Shown: positions 49,913 through 59,383 of the stretch, in pieces
Layout of the letters: every line of letters starts with the position of its first letter
Numbering within the stretch: position 1 is the stretch's first letter
Assembly (NCBI GenBank): GCA_938073905.1
Contig: CALJEN010000002.1
Coordinates: 113,615 to 177,614 of the forward strand
Direction of reading: 5' to 3'
Source of the DNA: an uncultured Sulfolobales archaeon
Lineage (GTDB): Archaea; Thermoproteota; Thermoprotei_A; Sulfolobales; NBVN01
Length of the DNA: 64,000 nucleotides
The notes under the pieces: model-generated
The model's database searches: none
Told to the model about the DNA's origin: nothing
What the model saw: only the letters and a program-made list of their open reading frames with translations
Program-made: the position numbers and the translations under genes

Positions 49913-52900
49913 TTAGCCCTCGGGAGGCTCGACCTCCTCCTCTGCCTCCTCCGCTTCGGCTTCGCCGCCGAGAATCCTTAGCAGCCTCCTGAGCTCGGCT
50001 AGCTCCTCGTCCGTGATCCCGTAGAGCTGAGCAACGGTCCTGTCGAGCTCGTCCTCTATCCTCTCGAGCTCGCTCCTGGCGCTCCCGTCCTTCCCGGAGT
50101 GGACCAGCTTGGCGAGCTCGTGGGCCCTCCTGGAGAGCTCGGCTATCCTCCTGTGGACTGGGTTCCTCGGGTCGAACCTCGGTACCCTTACGTTCTCGAG
50201 TACGTGCGTCTCCTGCCTGAGCTCGTATGTGTACGAGGCTACGATGGCCCTCGCGATGCTGGAGTTCAGGATCCCGGAGAGGTAGTACGCTTCGTCCGGG
50301 CTCTGGAACGGGACGAGTATGGTGGAGTCGTCAGGTATAACCGGCTTGCCGCTCTCGTCCGGCCCCACGACAGCGCACGCGAAGCTGACGGCCTTGCCGG
50401 TGATGGCGCCGGCGATGCGCTTCCAAACGACCTTGTAGGGAGCGAAGGTATAATCTCCAACGTTATCTACGATGTAAAACCTCTGATAAAGCTCCTCGAT
50501 TAACCTATTCATTTCCTCCTTAAGCTTGTCAACCTCTTTTGACTTACCCATTTGTTCACGGATTTCACGTATCCGTTTTTGAATGGAGAGGAATGGTTTT
50601 ATCGCCCTCCAGACAAGCTCGTCCCTGAAGCTGTACAGGTATGCATAAGTGTTCGGGAATCTGAGCTTGAGATCGCTTTCGTGTAAAGGCCTGCCATCCT
50701 CCTTATGAGGTAATATGATGTACCTGTTCTCGGAGCTTACATACCATTTCTTGACGTCTTTGCCTCTAATTAGCGGATAGACGAAGTCGGGTTCGATCGC
50801 GGTTTCGACCTGCTTGACTTTCTTCTTCTGCCCGGACTCGGGCGGGTTTGTTATTACCAGCCTACCGTCTGGCAACTTCCCCAGGATCTTGATGAAGTAG
50901 ACCTGGTTAAGGGCCGGATGGGCCCCCTCGTGCGCCACGTACACAGATTCCCCTATGACTTTCTCCACGGCTTTGCGAGACTTCGGCGTCACCTGCATCC
51001 ACGGGCTGCCCGGATCGGCTCTGTCTATGGAAACCATGACAGCGTCGAATCTCTCCGCAATTTTCAAAACATCCTCTAGAGGCATGTCCGTGGGCACGGG
51101 TCTTCCCGTCTTGCTGACCCATATTACGTGCTTGATCCCCCTCCTGTTCTCGCCGATGGCGTCCTCCAGTCTCCTCCTCCTATCCGGATCCCCGCACCCA
51201 CCCAGTTCGCAGACCTTCTCAACGACGACCATGGAGACCCTGTTCACCGCGCCCTCGAAGGGATACAGGGTCACCAAGTCGTGGACTATGTGAGCCCTCG
51301 TGTTGTACACCAGGAACCTCCTGAAGCCCGCGCCAGCCTGCGATTTGAATACCGTGAACGGCATCAGGAAGCCGAGCTTCCCGCCCTCCTTCAGGTAGAG
51401 GTCGAAGCACCTCGCAAGGAAGAGCATCGCGAGGTCCCTCTTGAAACCTGTCCCCTTTCCGAGCAGACCGTACTTTAGCCACAAGTCTTCGCTGACCCTT
51501 CTATACGACTCTGGGAGGTTCTCCCAGTTCACCCACGGTGGGTTGCCGACCACGTAGTCGAACTTTCCCTTAAACAGCGGTGCGAAGGCGTTCCTTATGA
51601 CCGGTACCCAGACGTTGTCCTTCTGCCTCGCTTTGAGCTCTAGGAGCGCCTCGTACAACCTGACTAGCACGGGTAGGTCCGGGTCGCCGATCTTCCCTCC
51701 GAACCTGGTCCTCAGCAGCCCCTTGAACGCCTCGACTTCCTTTTTGATCTTCTCTCCGACCTCCTTTTCGGTCTCGTTCCTCGGTGGTCCGAAGACCTTT
51801 AGGCAGGAGGCGATCTCTTTCAGGACCCCGCTCAGTAGCCCGCGCTCGACAATGCTCTTGGGTATCGGGAACTCCCCGGCCGCTGTCCTGAGCAGATATA
51901 CGAGGGTTTCGATGGTTTGCCTTTCCTCGGACCCGCTGAGGTGCTCTTTCTCTTTGAGTACCACGGAAGCCCTCCCCTCGATCATCGTAGAATCCGTCAG
52001 GTAGACCGGAATCTCCCTCGCGCCGCGAACCCGGGCGATCAGGTCTATCGCCGCTAGGAGGTAGTTGGTCCTGGCCGCCAGCACGGCCAGGGGGTTCAGG
52101 TCGTAGCCCACTACGTTCTCGAGCACGTACTTGGCCAGCTCGTCGGTCAGATAGCGCTCCTCGGCGTACCTCTTGAGCCTCTCTATGTAGCGCACGAGGA
52201 AAGTCCCGGAGCCGCAGGCGGGGTCTAGGACCCTTATCTTGAAGGGCTTCAGCGGGTCCTCCTTCCCCATTCTCCTGAGGTCCTCGAGGCTGAGGCCGAG
52301 CTCGTCGAGGACTAGGTCGGCGAGCCAGTCGGGTGTGTAGTACTCCCCGAGCTTGCGCCTAACGCCCGGCGGGACTAGATCCTGGTATAGCCCCTTGAGG
52401 AGGTCTCTGGCGAACTCGGGGCCCAGCTGCGTGGTCGGCGGCTCATACTCGGAGAGCCTCCTGGCGATCTCTGCTATACAGTCGGCCAAGGCTCCGTCTA
52501 GCTCGTCAACATACCACGAGAAGTAGTCCCCCTCCAGGAAGTTCTCTATACCCAGCAGGTCCCTGAATTTGCCGCCGCTCTCGAGCTCCCTGAGAGACTC
52601 CTTTAACCCCTCGACACCTCCTCCGCTGTAGGCGTCGACGAGCTCGTCGGCGTAGGACCTCAGGAACCTGCCGCTGCCGTACAGGTAGGCGAGCTCGGCC
52701 GCCAGGAGCTTCATTACGAGAGCGTAGTAGGTGTGGACGGAGAACAGGAGGGAGTCGCGGTCCACAGTGCCCGGGATCTCGCACTTCCTGGCCAGCTCCT
52801 GCAGCTCCCCCAGCTTGCCCGCCTCGTAGCCGGTGGCCTGCTTGAAGAGCCTCTTCCAGTCCTCGAAGAGGAGCCCGGTCTTTCTCTTCGGTCCCTCACC

Positions 52901-53524
52901 GAGGCTGCTCCTGAGCCTCAGGTAGAGCGCTTTGATAGTCCTCCTAGCGAGGGCAGACTCGAGGCCGAACTCTTTCACTAGCTCGTCCGCGTCCAGGGCC
53001 TTCCTCTTCAGCCCCCTCAGGGCTTCGGCGAGCCTGGTTACGGTCTGGCCGTCTATGTCGTACGGACCCATCAGAAGCCATCGGTCCTCCGGGGGCTTGT
53101 GGACTTCTCGAGGGCTGTACCTGACAAAGGCTATCTTGTCGCTTAGGATGACGCCCAGGTACTTGCTCCACTCCTCCTCGCTGGGGGCCAGCCTCTTTAT
53201 GTTCTCCACTACCTGTTCTTTGGCCCTGTTTATGCCCCTCTCGGTCGACAGCTTGCCCGGAGCCTTGAACTCGATGTAGACGTGACCGTAGAGAGCGTCC
53301 AGCCGCCTGCCGGAGACCAGCCTGTACTCGTACTTGACGTCCCAGGAGAGCCCGAGGGGCTTCAGTATCTGCTCCTCGATGCACCAACCCGCCCTGTGCT
53401 CGAGCTCCCTCTCGTTCCGGGCCCCTTCGGCGGCCTCCCTGAGGCAGGCCACGACGTTGTCTACATCGGGCTGGGCGGTGCCCGCTCTAGAGCTCCCCTC
53501 ACCAAACCCCAAGCGGTTACCCAC
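49913..53524 (-). CDS. Fused nuclease / N6-adenine DNA methyltransferase (type IIG-like, DISARM DrmMI-like)
   Basis: 1203 aa. Residues about 40-110 hold a nuclease-like core: VSGRRLDALYGHVYIEFKAP (D..E-x-K) after a LELEHRAGW-type helix. After a helical stretch the methyltransferase domain has motif I VLDPACGSGTFLVRYIERLK (about 445) and motif IV YVVGNPPWVNWENLP (about 690), then LGFLMPFTVFKSQAG. Residues about 830-1150 are the target-recognition part, and the DNA for about 50450-50880 is visibly AT-richer. The layout fits type IIG restriction enzymes (RM in one chain) and the large methylases of DISARM/BREX-type systems. It should methylate adenine in a specific site and may cut unmethylated DNA. 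GTG start; a TATA TATTTAAC lies about 75 nt upstream inside the zinc-ribbon relic. Confidence 0.88.
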   Translation of the reverse strand: MGNRLGFGEGSSRAGTAQPDVDNVVACLREAAEGARNERELEHRAGWCIEEQILKPLGLSWDVKYEYRLVSGRRLDALYGHVYIEFKAPGKLSTERGINRAKEQVVENIKRLAPSEEEWSKYLGVILSDKIAFVRYSPREVHKPPEDRWLLMGPYDIDGQTVTRLAEALRGLKRKALDADELVKEFGLESALARRTIKALYLRLRSSLGEGPKRKTGLLFEDWKRLFKQATGYEAGKLGELQELARKCEIPGTVDRDSLLFSVHTYYALVMKLLAAELAYLYGSGRFLRSYADELVDAYSGGGVEGLKESLRELESGGKFRDLLGIENFLEGDYFSWYVDELDGALADCIAEIARRLSEYEPPTTQLGPEFARDLLKGLYQDLVPPGVRRKLGEYYTPDWLADLVLDELGLSLEDLRRMGKEDPLKPFKIRVLDPACGSGTFLVRYIERLKRYAEERYLTDELAKYVLENVVGYDLNPLAVLAARTNYLLAAIDLIARVRGAREIPVYLTDSTMIEGRASVVLKEKEHLSGSEERQTIETLVYLLRTAAGEFPIPKSIVERGLLSGVLKEIASCLKVFGPPRNETEKEVGEKIKKEVEAFKGLLRTRFGGKIGDPDLPVLVRLYEALLELKARQKDNVWVPVIRNAFAPLFKGKFDYVVGNPPWVNWENLPESYRRVSEDLWLKYGLLGKGTGFKRDLAMLFLARCFDLYLKEGGKLGFLMPFTVFKSQAGAGFRRFLVYNTRAHIVHDLVTLYPFEGAVNRVSMVVVEKVCELGGCGDPDRRRRLEDAIGENRRGIKHVIWVSKTGRPVPTDMPLEDVLKIAERFDAVMVSIDRADPGSPWMQVTPKSRKAVEKVIGESVYVAHEGAHPALNQVYFIKILGKLPDGRLVITNPPESGQKKKVKQVETAIEPDFVYPLIRGKDVKKWYVSSENRYIILPHKEDGRPLHESDLKLRFPNTYAYLYSFRDELVWRAIKPFLSIQKRIREIREQMGKSKEVDKLKEEMNRLIEELYQRFYIVDNVGDYTFAPYKVVWKRIAGAITGKAVSFACAVVGPDESGKPVIPDDSTILVPFQSPDEAYYLSGILNSSIARAIVASYTYELRQETHVLENVRVPRFDPRNPVHRRIAELSRRAHELAKLVHSGKDGSARSELERIEDELDRTVAQLYGITDEELAELRRLLRILGGEAEAEEAEEEVEPPEG

Positions 53525-53539
53525 CTCTGGACCCTCGCT

Positions 53540-53735
53540 CCGGAACCGGGCGCGGACTCGGGAAGCCTCCCCCTATTCGAGATACTGCGGTAAAAGTTAA
53601 ATACCCTAAAGCACTTCGGACACCGGAATATCCCGACCTAGTGGAATCAGAATCTCTAGGGATCCCTCGGCAGCTCAAAAGCTACTCAGCTTACCCTCGA
53701 AGCCGCAGGACGGACACCTCGGCGTGCCCTCCTCA
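53540..53735 (-). pseudogene. Decayed copy of the small zinc-ribbon gene
   Basis: Reading the minus strand: PRCPSCGFEGKLSSF, a frameshift, then ELPRDP, stop, RF, stop, FH, and IFRCPKCFRVFNFYRSISNR. This follows the intact protein at 56272-56478 from end to end (PKCPYCGFDGDLASFEQPRS.., LKCPKCGGVFQYYEGVSPKG). At least one frameshift and three stops are present. So the island once had two zinc-ribbon genes, each just upstream of a large methyltransferase gene. Confidence 0.7.
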
Positions 53736-53746
53736 GAGCCTCTCTT

Positions 53747-54018
53747 TTATCCCCCGTTTAAGCTTCTATCCATGGGGAAGGGGCTAGGTGGGAACCGCTC
53801 CTTTTCGGCACCGTAGGGATCCGAGCCGGCCGTCACGTCTATCACGAACAGCAGGATGGCCCCGACGAACAGGATGATGTAGGCGAGGACGAAAACGGTA
53901 AAGGCAATCCCGCGCATGGTCTCTCGGAAGACCGGGAAGCGGTCGGAGAGAACGAAGAGAGTAGCGGCGAATATCTGGAGCGCGACGCAGAAGAGGTAGA
54001 ACCGGATCCCCTGCCCAT
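53747..54018 (-). CDS. Small two-helix membrane protein, frameshift at its start
   Basis: Not in the track. The minus-strand frame reads GIRFYLFCVALQIFAATLFV, then FVFREtMRGIAFTVFVLAYI-type second helix (MRGIAFTVFVLAYIILFVGA), then a tail ERFPPSPFPMDRSLNGG and stop; about 88 residues with two membrane helices. It has no start codon of its own, but ATGGGCAGGGG two bases after the methyltransferase stop would start it if one more G were present (ATG GGC AGG GGG ATC CGG). A one-base loss in the G run, real or a sequencing error, is the simplest reading. It may couple the island to the membrane. Confidence 0.5.
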
Positions 54019-54019
54019 C

Positions 54020-56110
54020 CTAAACCCCACCGGCCGGGCTCCTGGAGCCTGTGGACGCCCATAGCGCGCGCTCAGCCGTCTCGGTCAGCACTCTCACCTC
54101 CTCCTCGGGGATCTCCTCTTCCGGGTAGAGCCTGGACTCGGCCAGGTAACCCCTAAGCCTAGCGACGATCTCCTCGGGGACTCTCATCCCCACCGTCTCC
54201 CTCTTCCTCGCTGCTACCACCAGGACCCTGTTAATCCCGACCCTCCCTCCCCTCGTGACGCTCCTCGTCGGGTGCTCGGACGGGAACGGCACGATGGCGG
54301 TCACCGAGAAGCCCGACTTCGCGAGTGCCCGGGCTACGGCGTCCCAGGCCTCCATGCTCCTGTGGCTGAACCAGAGGATCAACAGACCGTCGTCCCTCAG
54401 TACCGCCCTAGCCTCCCTCAGAGCCCTCTCGAGCTTGGCCTCGTAGGCCCTCCCGTCCCCCCTCCTCGCCACGATCTCGCTTGACCTCGGCACCCTCCAG
54501 CTGGTCGGCTCCCAGTCCACCAGGACCCTCCTGCCGAACAGCAGCGGCAGAACCGGCTCGAGCATTACCCTTAGGAGGGGCCAGAAGAACTCGGAGAAGT
54601 CTCCGTACGCGTGCTGGTCGTAGTAGGGCGGGTCCACGTTCACTACGTCGATCCCCCCGAAGTGTCTCGACATCTGGGTAGCGTCGCACATGTAGGTCTC
54701 TACCAGGTGCCCTCTGCCCTCGAGCCTCTCCGCTAGCTCCCTGACTACCGGGCATATGCCGCCGGCGGTCCTGCCCGCGCTGTCCGGCTCGAAGACCCAG
54801 GCCAGAGTGCGGTGCGGGACAACCGCCTCGGCGTAGATCCCCTCAAGCCTGAGCTTCCTGAACTTGTAGTAGGAGCCCGCGCTGTCCCTCACTGTCAGGG
54901 TGTTGTGGTTCCAGGTGGTCACCACGGAGTTGAAGTCGGCCACCCTGTCGACCCCTAGAGCGAGGTAGAGCCCCACGGCGGCCCCGAACTCCCCCTCCTC
55001 GACCAGCTCCCCTACTCTCCTCCTGACGTACGAGACCAGGACGTCTAGTGCCAGTGCCTGCCTCGGGCTGAACAGAGCCCTGTAGCTCCCGAGGGGCAGG
55101 ACGTCCGAGAAGACCTCGTTGTCGACAGGTATGGGCACGTCGGGCACCGAGAGGGAATCCAGTCTCGAGAGGTAGGCCGAGTAGGCCCTCTCCAGGAGCT
55201 CCGCGTCCCTCTCCTCGGGCACCCTGAACCCCCTTTGGGTCTGGACGGCGGCGCACCTGTGGACTACCCCGTAGAGCTCCGACCTCCCGCCCATCACCTC
55301 CCCGTGCTGCTCCATCCACAGCCTCAGGAGCTCCCTCCTCGCGGAGACCTTGACTGCGCCCCTGACCAGCCTCACCGAGCCGTCCTCCCCTACCCTCGCG
55401 TGCTCCCTGCTCGAGAGCTGGACGGCGTCCTGCAGGGGGATTACCCGGCCCCCCACCCTCACCTGGCGCAACATGATGTAGCCCTCGGCACCGCTGTCGT
55501 AGTAGGGGGACAGCTCCCTGGTAGCGTAGTCCATCAATCTCCTGACCTCGTCGACGAGCCTCCTCCAGAGCTCGAGCCCGTACCTGGCGGGGAACTCTAC
55601 CGTGGCCCTCAGTATCAGGTAGGCGACGGGGTTGTAGTCGCAAGCTATGGCTCTCATCCCGAGGAGAGCGGCCTCCAGGGGTATCGTGCCACCACCTGCC
55701 ATCGGGTCCAGGACCGTGACCTCCCTCCCGACGGCCCTGCGGACCGCCTCGGTGTCGGGCTGGACGTAGGATATGAGGGGAGGGTATCCTCTAGATACTG
55801 CTTCAGCTAGCCTCTCCCTCGCGAACCCCATAAGTCTCAGGAACTCCTCGGCGCTCGTATCGGGGGGGAGAGCTGCCGCCAGGTTCAGTGCTCTGGCGAC
55901 AGACCTGGGCCTCCTGGCTAGCCACGGGTGTAGGCTCCTTATCTTCGGGTCGTAGAAGTCCCTCCCCCTACACTGTAGCCCGAGCTCCCTGCACCTGGCC
56001 AGGTACGCCGGGACGGGCTTGAAGCTCATCTCTATGGCCGCGTCCCTGCTGACCTCCCGGATCGGGATCCAGCTCTCCAGCATCGAGCCCGCGGCAGTCC
56101 CCGGCTCCAC
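54020..56110 (-). CDS. DUF1156-type DNA methyltransferase
   Basis: 696 aa. DUF1156 N-terminus: FYDPKIRSLHPWLARRPRSV (about 50-70) in the position of the usual HxWWARRP motif. Methyltransferase motif I TVLDPMAGGGTIPLEAALLG (about 135) and the catalytic IDVVNVDPPYYDQHAYGDFS (DPPY, about 500), followed by DDGLLILWFSHRS. DUF1156 proteins modify adenine or cytosine and usually come with helicase or ATPase partners in defence islands. GTG start; an inner ATG (MLESWIPIREVSRDAAIE) is the more typical start. A two-helix membrane gene follows at once and a zinc ribbon precedes it. Confidence 0.85.
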   Translation of the reverse strand: MEPGTAAGSMLESWIPIREVSRDAAIEMSFKPVPAYLARCRELGLQCRGRDFYDPKIRSLHPWLARRPRSVARALNLAAALPPDTSAEEFLRLMGFARERLAEAVSRGYPPLISYVQPDTEAVRRAVGREVTVLDPMAGGGTIPLEAALLGMRAIACDYNPVAYLILRATVEFPARYGLELWRRLVDEVRRLMDYATRELSPYYDSGAEGYIMLRQVRVGGRVIPLQDAVQLSSREHARVGEDGSVRLVRGAVKVSARRELLRLWMEQHGEVMGGRSELYGVVHRCAAVQTQRGFRVPEERDAELLERAYSAYLSRLDSLSVPDVPIPVDNEVFSDVLPLGSYRALFSPRQALALDVLVSYVRRRVGELVEEGEFGAAVGLYLALGVDRVADFNSVVTTWNHNTLTVRDSAGSYYKFRKLRLEGIYAEAVVPHRTLAWVFEPDSAGRTAGGICPVVRELAERLEGRGHLVETYMCDATQMSRHFGGIDVVNVDPPYYDQHAYGDFSEFFWPLLRVMLEPVLPLLFGRRVLVDWEPTSWRVPRSSEIVARRGDGRAYEAKLERALREARAVLRDDGLLILWFSHRSMEAWDAVARALAKSGFSVTAIVPFPSEHPTRSVTRGGRVGINRVLVVAARKRETVGMRVPEEIVARLRGYLAESRLYPEEEIPEEEVRVLTETAERALWASTGSRSPAGGV

Positions 56111-56271
56111 ACTCCCACCCTATTCGGGCGGTCTTCCTTAATGCGGCCAGGCTCTGCCCGCTCCCGGTGCCCAGGGCTCTCTAGGCAGTGCGGTCGGGTC
56201 GGCGGCCCCGAGCGTCTGGGAGAGGTCTCCCCGGTCGACCGGGCGGTGCGGTCGGGCGGAGTGCTCTGCGT

Positions 56272-56478
56272 TCACCGCTTCCTCGGGCGCGGTCTCACTC
56301 TGACGGTGAACGCAGACCTCTTCCCCTTCGGGCTTACGCCCTCGTAGTACTGGAACACTCCTCCGCACTTGGGGCACTTGAGCCTGTAGACCGCGTAGAA
56401 CCTGAACCTCCACGGGCTCCTGGGCTGCTCGAACGAGGCCAGGTCACCATCGAACCCGCAGTAGGGGCACTTTGGCAT
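56272..56478 (-). CDS. Small zinc-ribbon protein of the defence island
   Basis: 68 aa: PKCPYCGFDGDL and LKCPKCGGVFQYYEG form a four-cysteine zinc site, followed by a basic tail (KRSAFTVRVRPRPRKR) that could bind nucleic acid. ATG start after GGGT; a strong TATA box GCATATAAATAG at about 56511-56523 gives it its own promoter. A decayed copy stands at 53540-53735, so the gene belongs to the island. Possibly a small regulator or adaptor for the neighbouring methyltransferase; inference only. Confidence 0.75.
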   Translation of the reverse strand: MPKCPYCGFDGDLASFEQPRSPWRFRFYAVYRLKCPKCGGVFQYYEGVSPKGKRSAFTVRVRPRPRKR

Positions 56479-56706
56479 ACCCGCGCGTCCCCGGAGCTCC
56501 TCTACCTGCTTCTATTTATATGCACTGCCGGGAGGCCCGGGGCGGCGGGAATCGGCGGGCAACGCTCTGCCCGCTCGGACCGCGAGGGGTTCCGCCTGGG
56601 CCCCTTGCGGACGTGAGGGCAGAGGAACTCTCTTGCCTGAGCTCGGTGTGGATTTGCCGGTGCGGCTCGCTAAATCTCTCGATGTCCTTCCTCTCGAGTC
56701 TCTAGG

Positions 56707-59256
56707 CTAGGTCTCGAAGGGCTTCCACGGCAAGTCCCGCTCTTGGTCTTTCACCTCCATCTCGCTCCACTGGCCGTAAGGGATCTCCACCCTAAATGTT
56801 ATATCCCCGCGCTCGAGAGCGTCCTTGAAAGAGCTGCCGGGTACGACGTGAAGTTCCGGGCTCCTCAGAGCGTTCGTAACTATGTAGACAAACGTCTGCT
56901 CGGGCTTCTCTATTAAGAGGAGGAACTGGTTCGAGGTGAGGGTAATGCCGGGCTCGACCTCGCTGCTCCCCTTGACCTCTATGAACTTGGTACCTCCGTT
57001 CAACATCTTGGACTCGATGTCGTACCCTCTCTCCTCTGAGCGAGCAACCTCGCGCACGTCGCTCGCCGGGACTCCGCAGACCTCGATCTCGTACCTGCGT
57101 GCCACCAGCACCGCGATCCTCTCGATGGCCCTGGACCTCTCTTGCCGGAACCTCTCGCCCACTCCGAGCTTCTCGAAGAACTCCCGCCACCTCGCTACCT
57201 CCGCTCGCGATGCGCCATTGACGAACACGGGGTCCAGGAACTCGAGGTCTCTCCAGTCGAGGAGCCCCTCGCGGACCAGCCTCTCTACGTCCTCCTCGGG
57301 CTCGTACTCGCTCGAGAGGAGGACTCTTCTGGGGTTCAGCCACTTCCCGCTCTTGGTCGGAACCCTCACCTTACCCTCAAGTCTCTTCGGATCTTCCAGG
57401 ATCTTCTCGTCGTAGGCTCTTTTCAGCTTCTCCAGCGCGTCGACCTTATCCCTGTAGCTAGCGGAGGGGCTCGCGAACACCTCGAGCAGCCTCTCGATTC
57501 CCTTCTTCTCGATCTCCCCCCTGACGTCCTCGGGCCTGAGCTCGACCACCTTCCCGATCTCCCTGAGGTACCTCAGGACCGGCTCGGTGCGCTGCTCGGG
57601 GTGGAGGAACCGGTACCTCCCGGGGAGCTCCTTCTTTGCGAGCTCCTCGAGGCTCTCTGGAGCCACGTAGACCACCTCGCTCCGCGGAACGGTTTGCCCC
57701 TGCTCGTCCAGGACCCACTTCCACGTGCGGTCTGCGTACTCGTCCCTAGCAATCCTCTTAGAGCTCTCGGGGAGCGCAGACCATTCCTTTGCTAGGGCCT
57801 CCAGGAGCTTTCGCCCGAGGGGAGACCTCGCCAGCTGCTCGACCGAGCTCTCGTCAACGTGCTTCAGCAGATCTAGGGCCGACCGGACTTCGGCCTTCGG
57901 CACAAGCTCCTCCGGTAGCCAGGCGTACGGGTGCACAGGCCTTTTCCCGGTGAGCTTCTCGACGAGTTCTGCCCCCAATAGCCCGAGGAGCTTCCCGTCG
58001 ACTTTGATGGCTCTATCCTTCGAGACGTGGTCTCCCAGCGCATCGGGGATGTAGTCGCCGCGCTTCAGCTCTTCTCTCAGCTTCTTCACCAGGTGGTCAC
58101 CGACGATACCTGGGGCTCTCCCGTGGAAGACGCGAGGAATGGAGTACCTCCACTGGGGGTGCGACTTGAAGTAGGGGATGATGGTCTCCACTACGAACCT
58201 GTAGAGCTCGTCCAGGAGCCACTTGTTCCACTTAGCCTCCTGGTGCATCACCTCGCGACCTGGAGTCACGAGGAAGTCGGCGTGGACCAAGAACCAGATC
58301 TTGTATTCCTCCTCGCGCAGCGGCAGGTAGCTGAAGACCCCGAACTTCACTCCTCCCTGCCTCAGGTAGGCTATGTCCCCCTTCTCGTCGACCATGAACG
58401 CTACGGCTATCTCCCGCCTCTCTACAGCGTCCCTCCCCCACTCTCTGGTGACCGGATCCTCTCTGACCTCCCTCGGAACCTCCACCACTTTTCGAAAGAC
58501 CACCCAGCGCTCGACCCTGCCGCCTCCCTCTACAAGGACGTACTCCTCGAAGGGCTCCCTTGTTCTGGGAGGCTTCCCCTCCCTCCTCAACACCCTCGCG
58601 CCGCCGTCCCAGGAGAGCTCGACCTCGCGCAGGTTGCGCAGGAAGAGCAGGAGGTGCGGGTCGAGCCCCTCGAGCTCCCTCCTCACAGTGCCGATCCACG
58701 GAGGGTCTACCGGCACCAGGAAGCAGGTGTTCCAGGCCTCCGCCTCCCCGGACACCTCCTCCGGGACTCTCTCGAGCCACACGGGGGTTATCTCCCAGGG
58801 GACTTTCCCGGGGTCGTAGCCCTGCTGCCCCCAGTAGTCCCTGTCGAACTTGAACCTGTAGGGGCGCGAGACCACGTGGGGGCTCGAGGATATGAGGAAC
58901 ACCGACTTGAAGCCGGCGCCCAGGTAGCCGAGGTACTCCCTGGGGTCCTTGGAGGACCTCCCGATCGAGCATATGGCCACCACGTCCTCCCTCGAGAACG
59001 GCCTGCCGTCGTTGCAGACTACCAGACTCCCGCCGCGCAGGACTGCCTTCAGCCTCCTGGCCCCGGCGTCCTCGGCGTTCTGGACGAACTCGAGCAAGAA
59101 GTGGCCCCTCCTCTCGAAGCTCTTCTTCACCAACCCCAGTGCCTGCGCGAGGTTGGCCCTCACGGACTCGCTGCTGCCGAGGTAATCCCGCTGAATACTT
59201 TCGATGTGTTCCCTAGCTGCTGCCTCACTAGATATTCCGCTAACCAGAGGAGCCAC
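56707..59256 (-). CDS. Sacsin-like GHKL ATPase with C-terminal DUF3883
   Basis: 849 aa. The N-terminal GHKL (HATPase) domain is complete: FLLEFVQNAEDAGARRLKAV (N box), NDGRPFSREDVVAICSIGRS (G1 region), EYLGYLGAGFKSVFLISSSP (G2). The middle is a long helical/beta region as in sacsin-like proteins. The C-terminus is DUF3883: GYDIESKMLNGGTKFIEVKG and ITLTSNQFLLLIEK, the same domain type as in the helicase at 47296. Proteins of this build occur in prokaryotic defence islands. GTG start; TATA-like GCTTTATTTT at about 59283-59292. Shares the minus-strand direction with the rest of the island. Confidence 0.82.
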   Translation of the reverse strand: MAPLVSGISSEAAAREHIESIQRDYLGSSESVRANLAQALGLVKKSFERRGHFLLEFVQNAEDAGARRLKAVLRGGSLVVCNDGRPFSREDVVAICSIGRSSKDPREYLGYLGAGFKSVFLISSSPHVVSRPYRFKFDRDYWGQQGYDPGKVPWEITPVWLERVPEEVSGEAEAWNTCFLVPVDPPWIGTVRRELEGLDPHLLLFLRNLREVELSWDGGARVLRREGKPPRTREPFEEYVLVEGGGRVERWVVFRKVVEVPREVREDPVTREWGRDAVERREIAVAFMVDEKGDIAYLRQGGVKFGVFSYLPLREEEYKIWFLVHADFLVTPGREVMHQEAKWNKWLLDELYRFVVETIIPYFKSHPQWRYSIPRVFHGRAPGIVGDHLVKKLREELKRGDYIPDALGDHVSKDRAIKVDGKLLGLLGAELVEKLTGKRPVHPYAWLPEELVPKAEVRSALDLLKHVDESSVEQLARSPLGRKLLEALAKEWSALPESSKRIARDEYADRTWKWVLDEQGQTVPRSEVVYVAPESLEELAKKELPGRYRFLHPEQRTEPVLRYLREIGKVVELRPEDVRGEIEKKGIERLLEVFASPSASYRDKVDALEKLKRAYDEKILEDPKRLEGKVRVPTKSGKWLNPRRVLLSSEYEPEEDVERLVREGLLDWRDLEFLDPVFVNGASRAEVARWREFFEKLGVGERFRQERSRAIERIAVLVARRYEIEVCGVPASDVREVARSEERGYDIESKMLNGGTKFIEVKGSSEVEPGITLTSNQFLLLIEKPEQTFVYIVTNALRSPELHVVPGSSFKDALERGDITFRVEIPYGQWSEMEVKDQERDLPWKPFET

Positions 59257-59383
59257 CTCGATAAAGCTTTCTTTGAGAGAAAATAAAGCTCGAATTCTGT
59301 GCTATCGGCTCGCAATGCCCGGGAGGCGAGAACGGAGCGACGCATATATACGGGGAGACCGAGGAGGTGCCGGGGCTTCTACT

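Noticed and set aside
58027-59286. 419-aa plus-strand ORF
   Set aside because: Antisense shadow of the GHKL-DUF3883 gene.
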